Shown: piece by piece, positions 20,724 through 34,800 of the stretch
Layout: the number at the start of each line of letters is the position of its first letter
How positions within the stretch are numbered: the stretch's first letter is position 1
Assembly: GCA_964023275.1 (NCBI GenBank)
Contig: OZ029918.1
Coordinates: 19,696,361 to 19,760,360 of the forward strand
DNA length: 64,000 nucleotides
From: Norana najaformis
Taxonomy: Eukaryota; Annelida; Clitellata; Crassiclitellata; Hormogastridae
Direction: 5' to 3'
Position numbers and translations under genes: made by a program
Notes under the pieces: generated by a model
Told to the model about the DNA's origin: nothing
The model's database searches: none
What the model saw: only the letters and a program-made list of their open reading frames with translations

Positions 20724-23700
20724 GTTAGATGAACTCAGTTGATTTCATGTAGTGCACGAATTCTTTTCTGTCTCTCTTGTTGCTGTTCATATTGCAGAGT
20801 ACATGTTGATGTTATGTTGATTTAGTGAATTTTGTTTTTTTTGTTGCATCTCATTCATTCATTCAGTAAATTTGTTTATACCCCCCTCTTCAAAGTGTCT
20901 ACTCAGAAGCACACCCAGGTTGACACTGGAGTACAGTCAGCCCAATAGTTGCTCATAAATTGGCAAAATTTAGTACTTATTTCTTCTGAGGAGAGGAAGC
21001 CAGTGCAGTTCATCCTACATGGAGCCAGAAATATGGCAAAGCTTGGGAGCTGCTCCAATCAACTGAGTAGCAGCATTCAGAATGAATCTGAAGCTGGTCA
21101 GTTTGAAAATAAGGAAAGGCAGTGTATAGTATTGCAGTAGTCAGCCTGGTTGCAGGCAAATGGGTTCACCAGTGTCAAAGCATGACCATCAGATATTTTT
21201 AACACGCACTGCAAAAATTAGTTATGCCGAGATCACACCAAGATCAGGCACAGTGCAGGAGAAGGAAGCTTCTGGGAAATGTGTGCGAGGTGTGGTTTTG
21301 GAAATTGCATCCACCAGTCCCAATGAGCTGGGTCTTGCTGTTTTTAAATCAAAGGCAGTTCAATGTTCTAAGACATTGATGCACAGAGTGCATATGATGC
21401 CCTGAACATAGCAGTGGCTTTGACAGCAACTGGGCCATGAACTTTGGTGTACATTATATTATATTGCAATCTTCTATTTGTTGCCTATCTTGGTTTACTA
21501 TTACATCATCATATGCTATTTGTTAATTGTTGTGATACAGTCTTAGGCTTCTGGTAAATAAACCAATTTGCAGTGGCTGATTGTGGAGCCTTGTAATGCA
21601 AGCCGTTTGTGTTTTCTCTCGGTGCTTGCAAAGAGTTACAATAATCTCTTAATCAACTGTTGATGTGTTTATAGCTGTGTTACTGCTAATATAGTGAAAG
21701 TCCAATAAAACGCAGATGTCGGGAGTCAGAACCGCACATAACTGAGTCACTTGCTACAACAGTAAACTTAAATTTCTTAGCATTTATGTATTAACAGTAT
21801 ATCTAATCCCAAGATTTCTACAGCGCCCAACGAAAGCCACATCACGGGGACTAGCTTATTCACAGGCACTCATTCAAAACAGAATCGATAGATAAAAGTG
21901 TTCAGTTCTCAGTTCCAGGTCAAGATCCAAGAGTCAGGCAGAGACAATATGGCAGCTGCAGTAGGTGATGTTTGGGATTGGAGTGGAAAGAGGGATAAGA
22001 TGAGGAGGGGAGCCTGCATGGCTTTTATGAATGTATGTATTCTTGGCATCATTGTCATAGGCCTGTATGTAAGCTTAGAGTCAAAGTATAATTTTGAATT
22101 TGTAACTAATAAAATACTAAATAAAAGTCATTAAAACTTTTAAAAGTATAATTTTAAATGCTAATGTATTACCATTAAAAGTACATGGCAAAAGAATAGA
22201 ACTTTTCAAGTTAAGTTTCACATGGTGAAGAGCGCAATAACTTGAAGTTTATGTCTGCAGACGATAATGTGTCACAAGAGTCCACAATGGTCGGATTACG
22301 GAGTGATCTGTATAGTGCTTAACATATACAGAATCCACAGAAGTATCGAGGTCTTGGATGAAAAATTGTCTGTCATTTAAAAAGAAACTTAGGACATTGT
22401 TTGTTTGCTGTTGTTTTTGGTTTTCGATGTTTTTCTTTTGTATGAAATATATAATTCTCAGGTTAATTATTTCTATGTGTTTTGTGTCTTGCTTCTCTAA
22501 AATTCATTTGGTCATGTCTGTTCCATTAAGAGTTTTGTGGGTGATATCTTTCCAGTATCATCACAGTCATCATTTAAACCTACACTTGAACTCCTGCTTT
22601 CACCATCTGAAGTAGCTATAAACCAATTTACAAACTCTTGGCCAGCTGAAAATTATGTGTCCCAAGCTAGGTTTCCAAAATTTCATTGCTTGTGCTTGAA
22701 GATTTGGGCCACTTATTGGTGTTCCCATTTGTCTCTCTTGAGAAAACCATGGGCACTTGGCTTATCTGTTTCTGATATTTCAGAAAAACACACACGTTTT
22801 TACTCAAGCCTGATACTAGAATCAAAATCTTTTACACAATTACATTGTTTGGTTTAGTTTTTAAGCCAATGATAGAAGCGTGGATGCATTAACCTTAAGA
22901 TCTTTAGAAATTTTGGCCTGGGTTTCTCCTGTGCGTACACGACCTATAGCAGCTAGTTTTTCTTGCACAGAGTAGGAGCATTAACACTTGCTATCTGCCA
23001 TTTCTAATGTTAGGACTATGCTAATATTATAAAATTTCTAAATGTTATATAAATATAGAAAATAACAATAAAGTGAAGGTACAGTGCAGCCCCATTTATG
23101 CGTGTTAATGAACCATGGGTTAAGACCGCCATGCTGAAATGCAGTAGTGAAAGCTCAAAGGCATAGGCTGTTGGATGTGAAGGCACTTGCACTGTAGCCT
23201 GCTACCAGATGCTTATTTCAATTACTTTGAAAGGCTACATTGGTGTCTTGTTATGGGCACACTGTCTGTGAATTAGTACCAGACGAAAATAATGTTTCTG
23301 GCTACATTAACATCAGCTGTTTCCGGACATTATTTAAAGATGAAGTCTTGTCATTTGAACTGCCAAGCTTATGTATGTATATATGTATGTATATATGTAT
23401 GTATATATGTATGTATGTATGTATCTGGCTATTTATATAGCACCTTTTAAGAAACTGAAAAAAAGAAGATAATGGAGCGTTGGAAAGAACATTTTGAGGA
23501 GTTACTGAATAGAGAAGAGCCCAAAGAAATAGAGAAAATAATAAACGAGATAGAACAGGTCGAGTTCTTAAATGAGGAGGAGGATGATTATGAGGAAGCA
23601 GATGTATCCCTAGAAGAAGTAGAAAGGGCAGTTAACCAAATGAAAAAAGGCAAGGCCCCAGGAGTATGTAAGATAACGGCAGAAATGTTGCAGAATACGG

Positions 23701-26700
23701 GTACATATACAGTAAAATGGCTGCATCGAGTAATAACATCTGTATGGAGAGCAGAGGAAATCCCTATGGACTGGAGAAAAGCAGTCATTATCCCAGTATA
23801 TAAAAAAGGAGACAGACAAGAATGTGGCAACTCCAGGGGAATCAGCCTATTAAGTGTACCAGGCAAAGTTTTCACCAGAATCATCCTGAATAGAATGGCA
23901 GATAGAGTGGATGGCATCCTACGGGAAAATTAAAGTGGATTTCGAAAAGGGAGAGGATGCTCAGATCAGATCTTTGTAATCCGACAAATCATCGAAAAAA
24001 GAATTGAATACAATAAAGAAACAGTTATGTGCTTCATTGACTTTGCCCAGGCCTACGACTCAGTCTGGAGATCAGGAGCATGGAAGATCTTGGAGAAATA
24101 TGGCATTCACGCCAAATTAATCAGACTCATAAGAAAACTATATGGCACAATAATGGCATGCATTCGATTAGAAGGAGACGAAACAGAATGGTTCAAGATA
24201 GAAACAGGTTTCCGACAGGGATGCATCTTGTCACCAATCTTGTTTAATATGGTATTGGACTATATCATGAGACGTCTGGAAAGAACTCATAATTTGGGAG
24301 CACAATCTCAACCAAGAAATACAGAGGATGTCGAATATGCAGATGATGCATGTATGATTGCAGAATGCCTAACAAGAATAATGGAGTTGTTGGAGGCATT
24401 AGCAGAGGAAAGTGGAAAACTTGGACTGAAAATTAACTATAACAAAACTAAAATAATGCCAATAACAAAAAAGGAATACAACGGGCCAATAGTTAAGCTT
24501 AAGGGACAGGAAATTGAGGTAATAAATAAGTTTGTCTGTCTGGGAAGTGAAATGAAAGCAGGGGGAGGATCAGAAACAGAAATCAAAAGGAGAATAGCGC
24601 TTGCAGGGTCAACCTTTAACAGGTTACAAAAGGTCTTCAAACGACATGATATAAAACTGGCGATAAAGCTAAAAATCCTCAACACATGCGTGATCCCAGT
24701 ACTAATCTATGGATGTGAGTCATGGAGTATTACAAGAGCAATGGAGAATAAACTGAATGCAGCAGAAAACAAATGGCTCAGAAGAATACTAAGAGTTAGC
24801 TATAAGGAACATGTAACGAATGAAAGTATTAGACAACGAACACAACAACCATTGATAAGCAATATGATCAAGAAAAGAAGAATGAAGTGGGCAGGACATG
24901 TCCTGAGGATAGGGGAGAATCGTAATCCAAAGAAAATCTTTAAATACAAACCGGACGGAAAGAGAGCAGTGGGAAGACCGAAAAGAAGATGGATAGATTG
25001 CCTTGAAGAGGATCTGAAAGGTGCCGGAGTTACTATCTATGGGAAAACGGAGGGCAGACGGAGAATGACCCTTGAGGAGATGGCCGGGAAACGAGATTTG
25101 TGGAGGGGTGTCATAGAGAAATCAACGACTGGATCCAGTCCAGAGATGATTACATGACATGACATGAAGAACCTGACAATGCACTAAGAACCTCACAAAT
25201 GCACTGTGAGCACATAGGTGTAACCTTGGCTAAGAGAACAGCTAAGCTCTTGCTGGGATGGGGTGTGGTGCAGATCTGGACTGTGCTGTGGTGGGCAAAG
25301 GCACAAGGACCATAATTTATGTCAGCTACAGCTGCTTCTAGGTGTGATCCCTTTGCCAGTTTGGAGAGAGCGACATGTACAGTTATATGAAGTTCACTTG
25401 TTTTGGAACTGTACTGCCAGGGCTTAAAGCCAGCTGTAGTTAGGAACTGTTGCCGTCCATTGAGGCAGCTGTTACAGCTGATACAGGCTGTCTGTATAAT
25501 GATGGTGAGACTGAATATTAGCCAGTGCAGCCTGTTTATTGAGTGTACCATGTGTTAATGCATCTCACGTATTAGGTATCATTGGGTGCCATGGCATGAC
25601 CACGCATTAAGTGGATTTGCGCATAAATGGGACTGTACTGTATGAATATGAGTGATATGACTCACCGGGGTCTGCAATCAAAAGAAAGAGGAAAAGAAAA
25701 AGGAAATGCCTGAACAGGAAAGTTTCACATGTATTGTCCATTCATATGTAAATGAGATTGGAGATTAACATGCGAGAGGTCATTAATAAAGATTACATAC
25801 TAACTAGTCCATGTACCATGCATTAGCAATTTCCATATGTTAAGCCAGCATAACCACAACGCTTGTTACTGGAATTCTACTGTGATAATATTGTACAGTT
25901 AATAAAAAATAAATTACAGTTGGTCTGGTTTTAGATTATAGAATCTGAGTCTTCAAAAGTAGTCTTCAGTCGATTCAGCAAGATGGCAGCGCTGTCTGTT
26001 ATGCGTTTTGTTTACTCAGCTGAAGCAGATGTCCATCATTTGGTTGTGTTTGAAGCAAAGCGACTTGCAGAGAGGTAACAAACAGACAGTGCATTTGTTG
26101 TACTTTGTGAAAGCATTATGACTGCCTGCAGTCTCCAAATGTTAGGACTTGATTGGATAAGAAATTGGCTTCATAGAGTGAAGTTGATTGTATTGTGACC
26201 CTTAATGGTTCCTTGTCAATCACTTTGGAAGGATTTTTGTCTCTGGCTGAATTACGAGGGAGCAAAATATCTCAGACAACTTTTGAAACTAATGGACGAT
26301 TGACAAGGCAGACAAGTTATGATAAGCACTGAGAAACTTACTCCGTAAGGGTTGTAAAAATGATGGTCAGTGTTACTGTTATAGGAGTTAACCTAAAGAG
26401 GGGTGCAAGAGTATGTATTGCTTGATAAATGAGAGCTTTTAAACTGTAAATAATTGGGTGATTGAAGTAATGTGCCCTGAAATTAAGAATTTGGTTTTTT
26501 GTGTGATGCACTAGGAAATTTAGTCCAGAACTTAACAAATCTAATGTGTCTAAAAGCTCTATTGTCATGTTTCGTACTTAATGACAGGGAGTAGGTAGTT
26601 TTATTAGTTCATCTGCTGTGTCCTAAATTTTGGGATTGGATTTTCTATCAACAGAAATTCATTTAGTTAGCATGGAGCAGTGACTGTTTAATAAAATTTG

Positions 26701-28785
26701 AGGTTTGTTAAAAATTTCTTTCGGTCTGTAATCTCCTAGACTAACATCACTGTTCTAAAAAGCTACCTATAATCTTTGGCACGAGATAACATGGCCTATC
26801 TCTAATCAAATTCAAATGCCATTTTCATTTTCAATTTGAAGTAAAATCTTTCTCTTTCAAAGAACAAACATTACCACGTAAATATGTACAGTTTCTGTCT
26901 TAACCAGTCAACAGTCACCACCTCAAAGACCAAACTAATACTGACTAACTTTAAATCTATACACAGTTGGACATATATGCATTGCACTCAAGCCCATAGC
27001 ACTTGCCTGCCTGAACACATAAATGAATGAACTTCTGAGCTGGACATGTGCTCACATGTCCCTCACATCTCAGCCATAATTAATAATGGTACCAATTTTT
27101 GAGTTTTATGAATAATGTTCTTGTAATTTCTTTTGCTGTTACTTGTTGAAGTGAAACTTTAAATGTGTGTTGTTTTCCTTGTAGTTTACAGCTTACTGAT
27201 TTCTGTGAAATCTGTGAAAATGTAATAAAGACTTACGATCTCGTTGAGTCGACGGCACCTGAAGCTTCTGCTGCAACTTTAGAAGACCTTGTCATGTGCG
27301 GCTGGTTTGATGGATTGGATCAGATGCAGAGAGACAAAGAAGACTCATGGGGTGGCAGTGGAAAGGCAGTAGAAAAGGAGGAGGAAGAGAAGGATACAGA
27401 CTTGGATGAGGTTTATACTTTCATGCTGACTCAAAGGAGAAATCAAATGAATGGAGGAGGAATCACTGAGGATGAGGATAATGAAAGAGAGACATCAAAG
27501 AGGAGCACAGAAGATAATGATGAGTTTCAAATGATGAATGGTTTTAAGTTGTGTAATGGATCAGGTGATGAAGATCAAGATGACATGTTGCTTGAGTTGA
27601 GCCCGGCTGCCTCTGTTGGTGAGGAACAGTCTACAATTATTTCATCAGGGAAATCACACAAGGCCAAGAGTTATGCCTCATGTGGCTCAGCAGTGAACAC
27701 ACCAGAAGGTGTATCAGTTGATGCCCAGACATTTCCAGATGAAATTCTGAGTGAGAAGAAGGAATGTAGCAGTGTGCACGTGGAGTTGTTTGGTGAAAAG
27801 GTTCATAAGTCTTCAGATTCATTGCTGATTGATTTTATGAGTGAAAATTCTAACAGAACAAGAGATTTGGTTGCAGTAGAAGATGAAGCACAGAGATGCT
27901 TGTCTGACAAAGGTGATGATGATGATGACAACGATGATGATGAGAAGGGTATTCTTCCTCGCAAGTCTAGTGAGGAATTTGGATGTTCTGCTGCTGCTGC
28001 TGAGTTGAACCATGATAAAGATCACAGAGAAACATCTCGTGTGGTGGATGGATCTTGTCTTTCATTTTGCATTCTCAGAACAGACCCTATTATTGAGCAT
28101 CCATTAGATTTAACTGATTGCTCTCCAGTTGTTAGATTTGACACCAGTAAACAGGGAGAAAAAGAGCCATTGGTATTGTATACGTCAATTGTACCACTGA
28201 AATCAGCCTCCTCCTCCTCCTCCTCCTCCTCCTCCTGGTACTCTGCCAAAGGCCTTGTTCCTTCATCTTGCCATGCCAGCGGATCAAGTGATGTCATTTC
28301 TAAGCATGGCACTGGTCTTGTTTCCTCGTGCATTCTTTCAAGTGACAGCCTGTCTCCTGATCTATTCCCATCTTCCCCATTTTTTGAAAGCATAGTGTCA
28401 CCTGTTGTTTCTGTTCAGGAGTCATGTGTGTTGCTACAAGCAGCCAAGAAACTAAAAAATGTTCTGGATACAGACAAGGTTTTCGGAGAAGAGTTGGAGA
28501 CAAGTGAATCTACGATTGATTGTGCAAGAAACTTGTTAACAGAAGGTTCAGGAAGAGATATTGAAAGACAGAACGAGGTTGAATATGAAAAGCACAGACA
28601 CATTTCAGTGGATATTCAGAAAAATTCAGACAGCTCCATATACCATGAGAAAAGCATTTTGGAAACACCATACCAATCACCGGTGCATGGGTACAGTTTT
28701 AGTCAAGGGAGTCATTTTGATGCAAGGCATCAGTTTCTTTCACAGGTGGCTGAGAAGTTGACAGGTGAGGACTTTTTACCTGACA

Positions 28786-28816
<31 letters not shown>

Positions 28817-31800
28817 TAAGGTGCAGAATCCAACTGAAACAGCTTCTGAGCAGAACATGACTTCAGTTTTTTTAAATTGCAATGAAAATTGTGTGAATAA
28901 AGATAATAAGTCAACCAACAACAATGAAATCAAAGATAGTTCATTCAGTGATGAAGGATTGTTTCCTCATGACATGAAAACTTTGCAGTTGTCTCCAGGT
29001 GTGGAAATTGGTATTAGAATGACCCAAATGTATGAATCCTTTCGAAATGACGTAGCTTTGCACTCAAAATCATTATCATCCTGCAGAATAAATTCACCTG
29101 TTATGACTTATAAACTAGAAGATATCTGTCAGATGCCAGACAGCAAAACTTCAGGGGATATTTTGAATGCAGAGACAAAATATGAGGAATATAGTGAGAA
29201 GAAGAGACAGAGCAGTTTTGACGATGCTCCTGACTCTGCAGCCTGTGATGGTCACCATGATGTTGATGATGATCATGATAACGAGAATACTGCTCAACAC
29301 GTTTCCATTCAGTGTGATTATGAAGTATCAGCTGCTGTGTTGGATTCTAACGAGAGAATTTGTGATGAGAAGAAAATTTGGGAGAATTTTCCTGAGAAGG
29401 AATTTGCTCCTCATGTGTTCTTTGAAAATGACAAAAATGTTTCACATGTATGTAGTATGAGTATTTTGATTACTTTACAAATACACATCACTAGCTTATA
29501 CACATTTTGCTCAGTCAAGATTAGTTTTTGGGTATTCTTAATTTAGGAGAATATTGCCTTATTATGTTTAGACATCTTAACACTCAAAAAAGATATTTTC
29601 TGATAAGGCAGACTTCAAAGAACTTTTGTTCTTCCATATCACAGATTTGAGTTAATTGAAGCAGCCACATTTTCTCAGATTGCATCAGAATCATTCTAAA
29701 GTTGCAATGCAAGAGGTATCTGTATGGTTAGTGGAAGTGTGAAACATTTAATAAATATACATACATTATAAACCCTAAGATCATTATAAAACAAAGATGT
29801 GCTGTGCCAAATGTGATTAGTCTTATTTTGTAAAGGGTTTACTGTCTGCTGTAATCCTTTGGCTTTTCTGGTCTTATGAACCTGTTGTCTTTAGATGCAG
29901 TTGGCCTTAACTCCTAAGTCAATGAAAATGCAAGGACACTATACTGCAGGTAGACTTAGGTTTAGTCCTCCTACAGACATGGAGACTGATGTGAGTGCTG
30001 TGATGGAGGACATTGTTGCCAACTCAAGTCTTCTCAACTCGGATGTTTCATTTGAGACCAGCAGCGTTAGTGTTCTGCTCACCTTTGCATCTCTCTTAAG
30101 ATGTTTTGAGCAATATACTGTGTTGACTGGTGATCTAGTTTCTTTGCTCTAACATGTTCTTTACCCAACAGTCATTATCAGCAACCTGAAATTACAACCC
30201 TGGGGTTGGAATTGCAATTGTTGGGTGGGAGTGCATCATAGGCTAGTGGTTAGAATGTAAGACTGTCAACCCAGAGGCAGGAAGTTCAAATCTCCACCAG
30301 GTCTGAAAGATAGTTTAAGATTTCTGTTCCAGTAGCAACCCTTAGTGAACTCATTACAGTGTATATAAAATCAGTACATCAACCGTGCACTGTCGGTAAA
30401 AAATCAGTAGGTAAAGAGGACTGACCACTTGCCTTCATATGCTGAGGCTAAGAAAATGAAGTCTTTAATATTTCATGTCCATTGGTGTGTATCAGTGTTG
30501 GCTGAAGGATCTGCTGTTCTTTTTCTTGGCACACAGGTCACAAATGGGTTTTGCTTTTTGTTTGCTTTGATAAAGTACACTGTTTGGCTCTGATATTGTA
30601 CAATTGCTGAATTATACCTCTGGTGAATGCAACACTTGACCATTTTTCTTGCCTTACTTATTTTTATCAAATGAAATGCCTGTAACCTGATGTTCATATT
30701 ACATGCAGGATACGAGGTGTGCTTCGTGCATTTAAGTTTGCCTTGTTGCTTTCAAAACACAGGATACTGCTAGGACAATGGTCAATGCTAAATCGCCCAT
30801 GGTCAACACTGTCCAACAGATCGATCGATCGGATATTGCTGGCACTTCAGTTCTAAATGTGACACCACTACCCAGTTATGGGCAGATGAACACTCCTGCT
30901 TTACAGGTGAGTATAATTTGTTCAATGCTCTTCAAGTAACTAGGTTGAGGTCTATCTGTGCATATGTGCTTCTTCATGTTTATGTTGCATCTCTTTTGGA
31001 CTTCTCGAGGCTCTTAAGCAGGACATTTCAACTGATGTGGAAAGGCAAGTTTTAGGGTTGGTTGAAAATGTTTCTTGAGGTATATCTGATGGAACAGCCT
31101 AAATTTCCATGGTAGATTGTTTCAGCAGGACGTTTCAATGCATGAGAAAGTGTGATTGGGTCAAATCATAGTACTAAAATGCAAACAAAGAGGTACTTGA
31201 GGGTTGCAGAAAGTACTGCATTGATTTTTAAATGGCTGGCTTGCGACAAGAACATGGGTCCCTGCTGTATTCTTGGGCTGCTCTGGTATCGAAGCATTCT
31301 TCTTGGGGAAGAGCTTGATGCATTTTATTGCATACCCTCAACAACGATAGATCTTGAATGAACTGTCTTGGGTTGTATGATGTACATATGTATGCTTGTA
31401 TGCATGCATGTATGTATGTATGTATGCATGCATGTATCTGAACTTGTATATCACATTTTAAGGAGTTCGCAGAGGCATTGGTTGTGGAAATTTTTGGTAA
31501 AAGGACAAACACAATAAAAGTGTAAGATTGTGGGCAGTTAATTTATCAATGTGATTTAGTACATTTGAGCCATTGATTCAGTGTGATTAGTGCTTGGCCA
31601 TCCAGATAGCCTGTGATGGATTTAAATCTATGAGAAATGAAGCTTGACAGATCTTTTCCACTGAAAAGTAGAAGAAAAACAGAGGATAGGTGATTGTTAG
31701 TTGAGACAAGTCTGAATCAAAACAGAGTCAATGAAGGAAGTTTGTTAATTCAAAACAGTCAGTCCTCGGTCATATGAGGATGTTATGGGAAGAGGAGAGT

Positions 31801-34800
31801 GCAGTAGCTTAAAATGGGAAGTATGAAAATATGAGGTCAGATAGTTAGACAGTTAATTAGTTAGTTAGTCAGACACTGGATATAGCACATTGTAAGTACC
31901 TACAGTATGCTAGACCTAACTAATGTTAAAGTCATTAGGAATAAAATGTTCATTAAATAAACAACAGTCACTACTGGTGACCTCTGAACATACAATGAAC
32001 CCAGTCAATGAAGCCCCATCCAGAGTTAAAAGCTGACACAGTCTTCCAAGTTCTTGGACCAAGCTGCATCGAAGATGACAAGAGAGGATGGGAAATAATG
32101 TTTGCAGTACATGGTAACATCACCATCCAGCAGGCACTTGTAGATGGAGTGTCTGGAAATCTCCTGAGCAAAATGGGCATTCGCTGCCACTTGCAGAACG
32201 TTCCTCTTGATGGTTGATGGTCGACGATGTTCCAGAGACTTTCTGCCTTTCCATCATCGAATCCAAGATTTCCTGGTCACACATGGTGTAAGTAGTCTGC
32301 AAGTCTGAGGCTCGAATGTCAGGCTGAGAACCCATTCACCCCTTGAAAGGTGTACTGGTCCAAGTTTGACGAAGCTTTGATGACACACAACCGGAATCAA
32401 GAGATAAATCCAAAATGCTAACTTGGTAACAGTAGTGGTCTGAACATATAAGAATTATCTAGCACAATTTATGTTGAGACAAACAATCTGCCGAAATTAC
32501 AGAGCTGGCAAACGTGGAGCAACGTGGCTGCATAAATTCATTTTCATATAATAAATTCGTTTGCCATTAGTTTCCAGAGATCAGAGTTACATGCATAGAA
32601 TTATTTGCTTGAGATGGTCTCCGATTTTACAGACATAAAAGTAGAACACTGGAGTTATAAAGGTATATGACAGAAAATTGAAACCATTGTCTGAATAACA
32701 TGGCAGGTAAAACATTATCTGGTAAACTGGTAATGAACGATGTCAGCTGACCTTTGGTCTTGACTTTGGGAAATTCCTATGTCTGGTTAGTTTTAAAGGT
32801 TTTTTCTTGTTTATTGCACTTGAATTTAGTCAGTAGAATGTGGAATGTCATTGCTTTCCATTCTTCTTCTTCAAGCAACATGTCATGATTTTCTTCTTCT
32901 TCAGCAACACTGTCATGATTATGGAATTCGTCATCTGCCAAAGAAACAGATGGTCAGAGTATTGGAGAACATCTATTTTGACCTGCATCCAGGTAATTCA
33001 TTGAGCCTAGTTGCTTCATTACTTACCAGTGGTTTTGTGAGGTACTTAAATACATTATATATATTAAATGTCCTGATAATACATACATGCCATATTTTCC
33101 GGACTATAAGTCACTCCTTAACATAAGTTGAAGTGAGGCAAAAATGGCTAAATTTTTTTAAAGTCCATACATAGGTCACACTGGTATATAGGGCACACCC
33201 ATACAAAGATTTCTGGTCAGACCGCATATAAGTGCATTTGCTAACAACGACCGTAAATATGTGGCCATCATTAGCAAATACAGTGAAACTCTGTTAACAC
33301 GCGGTCAGTGGGAGGCACGCCGTCGAAACCGCGCATTACGCGTGCGCGGCCTAACGAGTCTACCGTCTAGGTATAGCAATAATATACACGTATGGCCTAC
33401 CTTTGCACGAATGCACAGTCGGCGAATCTCGAACTCCAATATTAGCTAAAAATCACCTTTTGCTCCGCTAAAGTACCAATATATGTTTATTGATTTCAAA
33501 TGCAGAAAGAAGCAGAAAGAAACAGTAATTATTTGAAATATATGAAAAGATAAAGCCTAAAATAAAAGTCCACGGTTAGCGGTTTCAACGTTTTATTTAC
33601 AAAGACTATATATCACGCTCAGAGGTCCATTCACTGTTCTGAAAAAGGCAGTAAGTCGGTTATATGTAAGTGGGTACATAAACTCAGTTATTTTGCCTTG
33701 TTTCATACTTTCAATCTTTTTCTTTTTAACAAAATCGGCAAGTCGTCGTAGATAGGTCATACATAGGTCATACATAGGTCACACTGGTATATAGGGCACA
33801 CCCATACAAAGATTTCTGGTCAGACCGCATATAAGTGCATTTGCTAACAACGACCGTAAATATGTGGCCATCATTAGCAAATACAGTGAAACTCCGTTAA
33901 CACGCGGTCAGTGGGAGGCACGCCGTCAAAACCGCGCATTACGCGTGCGCGGCCTAACGAGTCTACCGTCTAGGTATAGCAATAATATACACATATGGCC
34001 TACCTTTGCACGAATGCACAGTTGGCGAATCTCGAACTCCAATATTAGCTAAAAATCACCTTTTGCTCTGCTAAAGTACCAATATATGTTTATTGATTTC
34101 AAATGCAGAAAGAAGCAGAAAGAAACAGTAATTATTTGAAATATATGAAAAGATAAATAAAAGCTTGATGTATTCAGCACCTTGTTCCTCGAGATACTGA
34201 GTCAGCGTCTGCCGCATTGAGAGCATCTGTATGTGAAACTCGGTGGCGGTTTTCAGCAGCAATCAACGTCATCATCGGTCGGTACATTAGCCTCATTATC
34301 GCTATCATCATCGTTATTTGTAGTACCTTCGCAAGACGCAGTTATTTCTACTTCAGTTAATATTTCAACCATTCTTCTATGAGTTTTGGAGTAGTGTCTA
34401 AATTAAAAGTTTGAACCATATTATAAAGAAGCTTACGTTTTTCTTCCTTTGTGTTACCCTTTAGAATGACTTCTTCAGAGAAGCCGTCGAAATCAGGGTC
34501 AGAGTCGCTTCCGCGAAGAGATCTTTCAGAGGAAGGGGAGTTGTCTTGATCATCAGAATTTTCAGAGTCAGAGCTGGACGAGTCGTTGGATTTCTCTTTT
34601 GGAGCAAAGGCATCTCCAAGACTTTTCAACCAGCAATTCTCTATTGACTTTAGTTTAACCTGATCCCACGCTTTTAGAATTAAATAAATGATTTCCTTCA
34701 AATTTGTTACAGCAAAAAAGCAGAGTCAGTCTGTCTTTCACTTTTTTAAAGCCAGCTGTTTTTTGCAGTTCACAATTAAATGCTAAAGTTTTGTCAGGTA

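Larger units (their letters stand above)
23082..25635. mobile_element. Tigger-type terminal repeats enclosing an RTE copy
   Basis: The left end CAGTGCAGCCCCATTTATGC follows TA (23080-23081). The right end GCATAAATGGGACTG precedes TA (25636-25637). CAGT...CCCATTTATGCG is shared in inverted orientation, and the TA duplication is that of the pogo/Tigger superfamily. The 23130-23460 and 25170-25600 parts encode no recognisable transposase, so this looks like a non-autonomous copy that later received the RTE insertion. The two ends could also come from separate copies. Confidence 0.55.

Noticed and set aside
28699-28933. Minus-strand frames with poly-His or poly-Ser
   Set aside because: They are the antisense of the GAT repeat within the SLX4 exon.
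29448-29546. Extension of the long SLX4 exon past 29447
   Set aside because: The donor CAT|GTATGT is good, the next exon is in phase, and the extension is hydrophobic text unlike the rest.
31971-32335. Overlapping minus-strand ORFs with CPFC
   Set aside because: They look repeat-derived but no motif order matches a family I know, so I list the stretch as unassigned.
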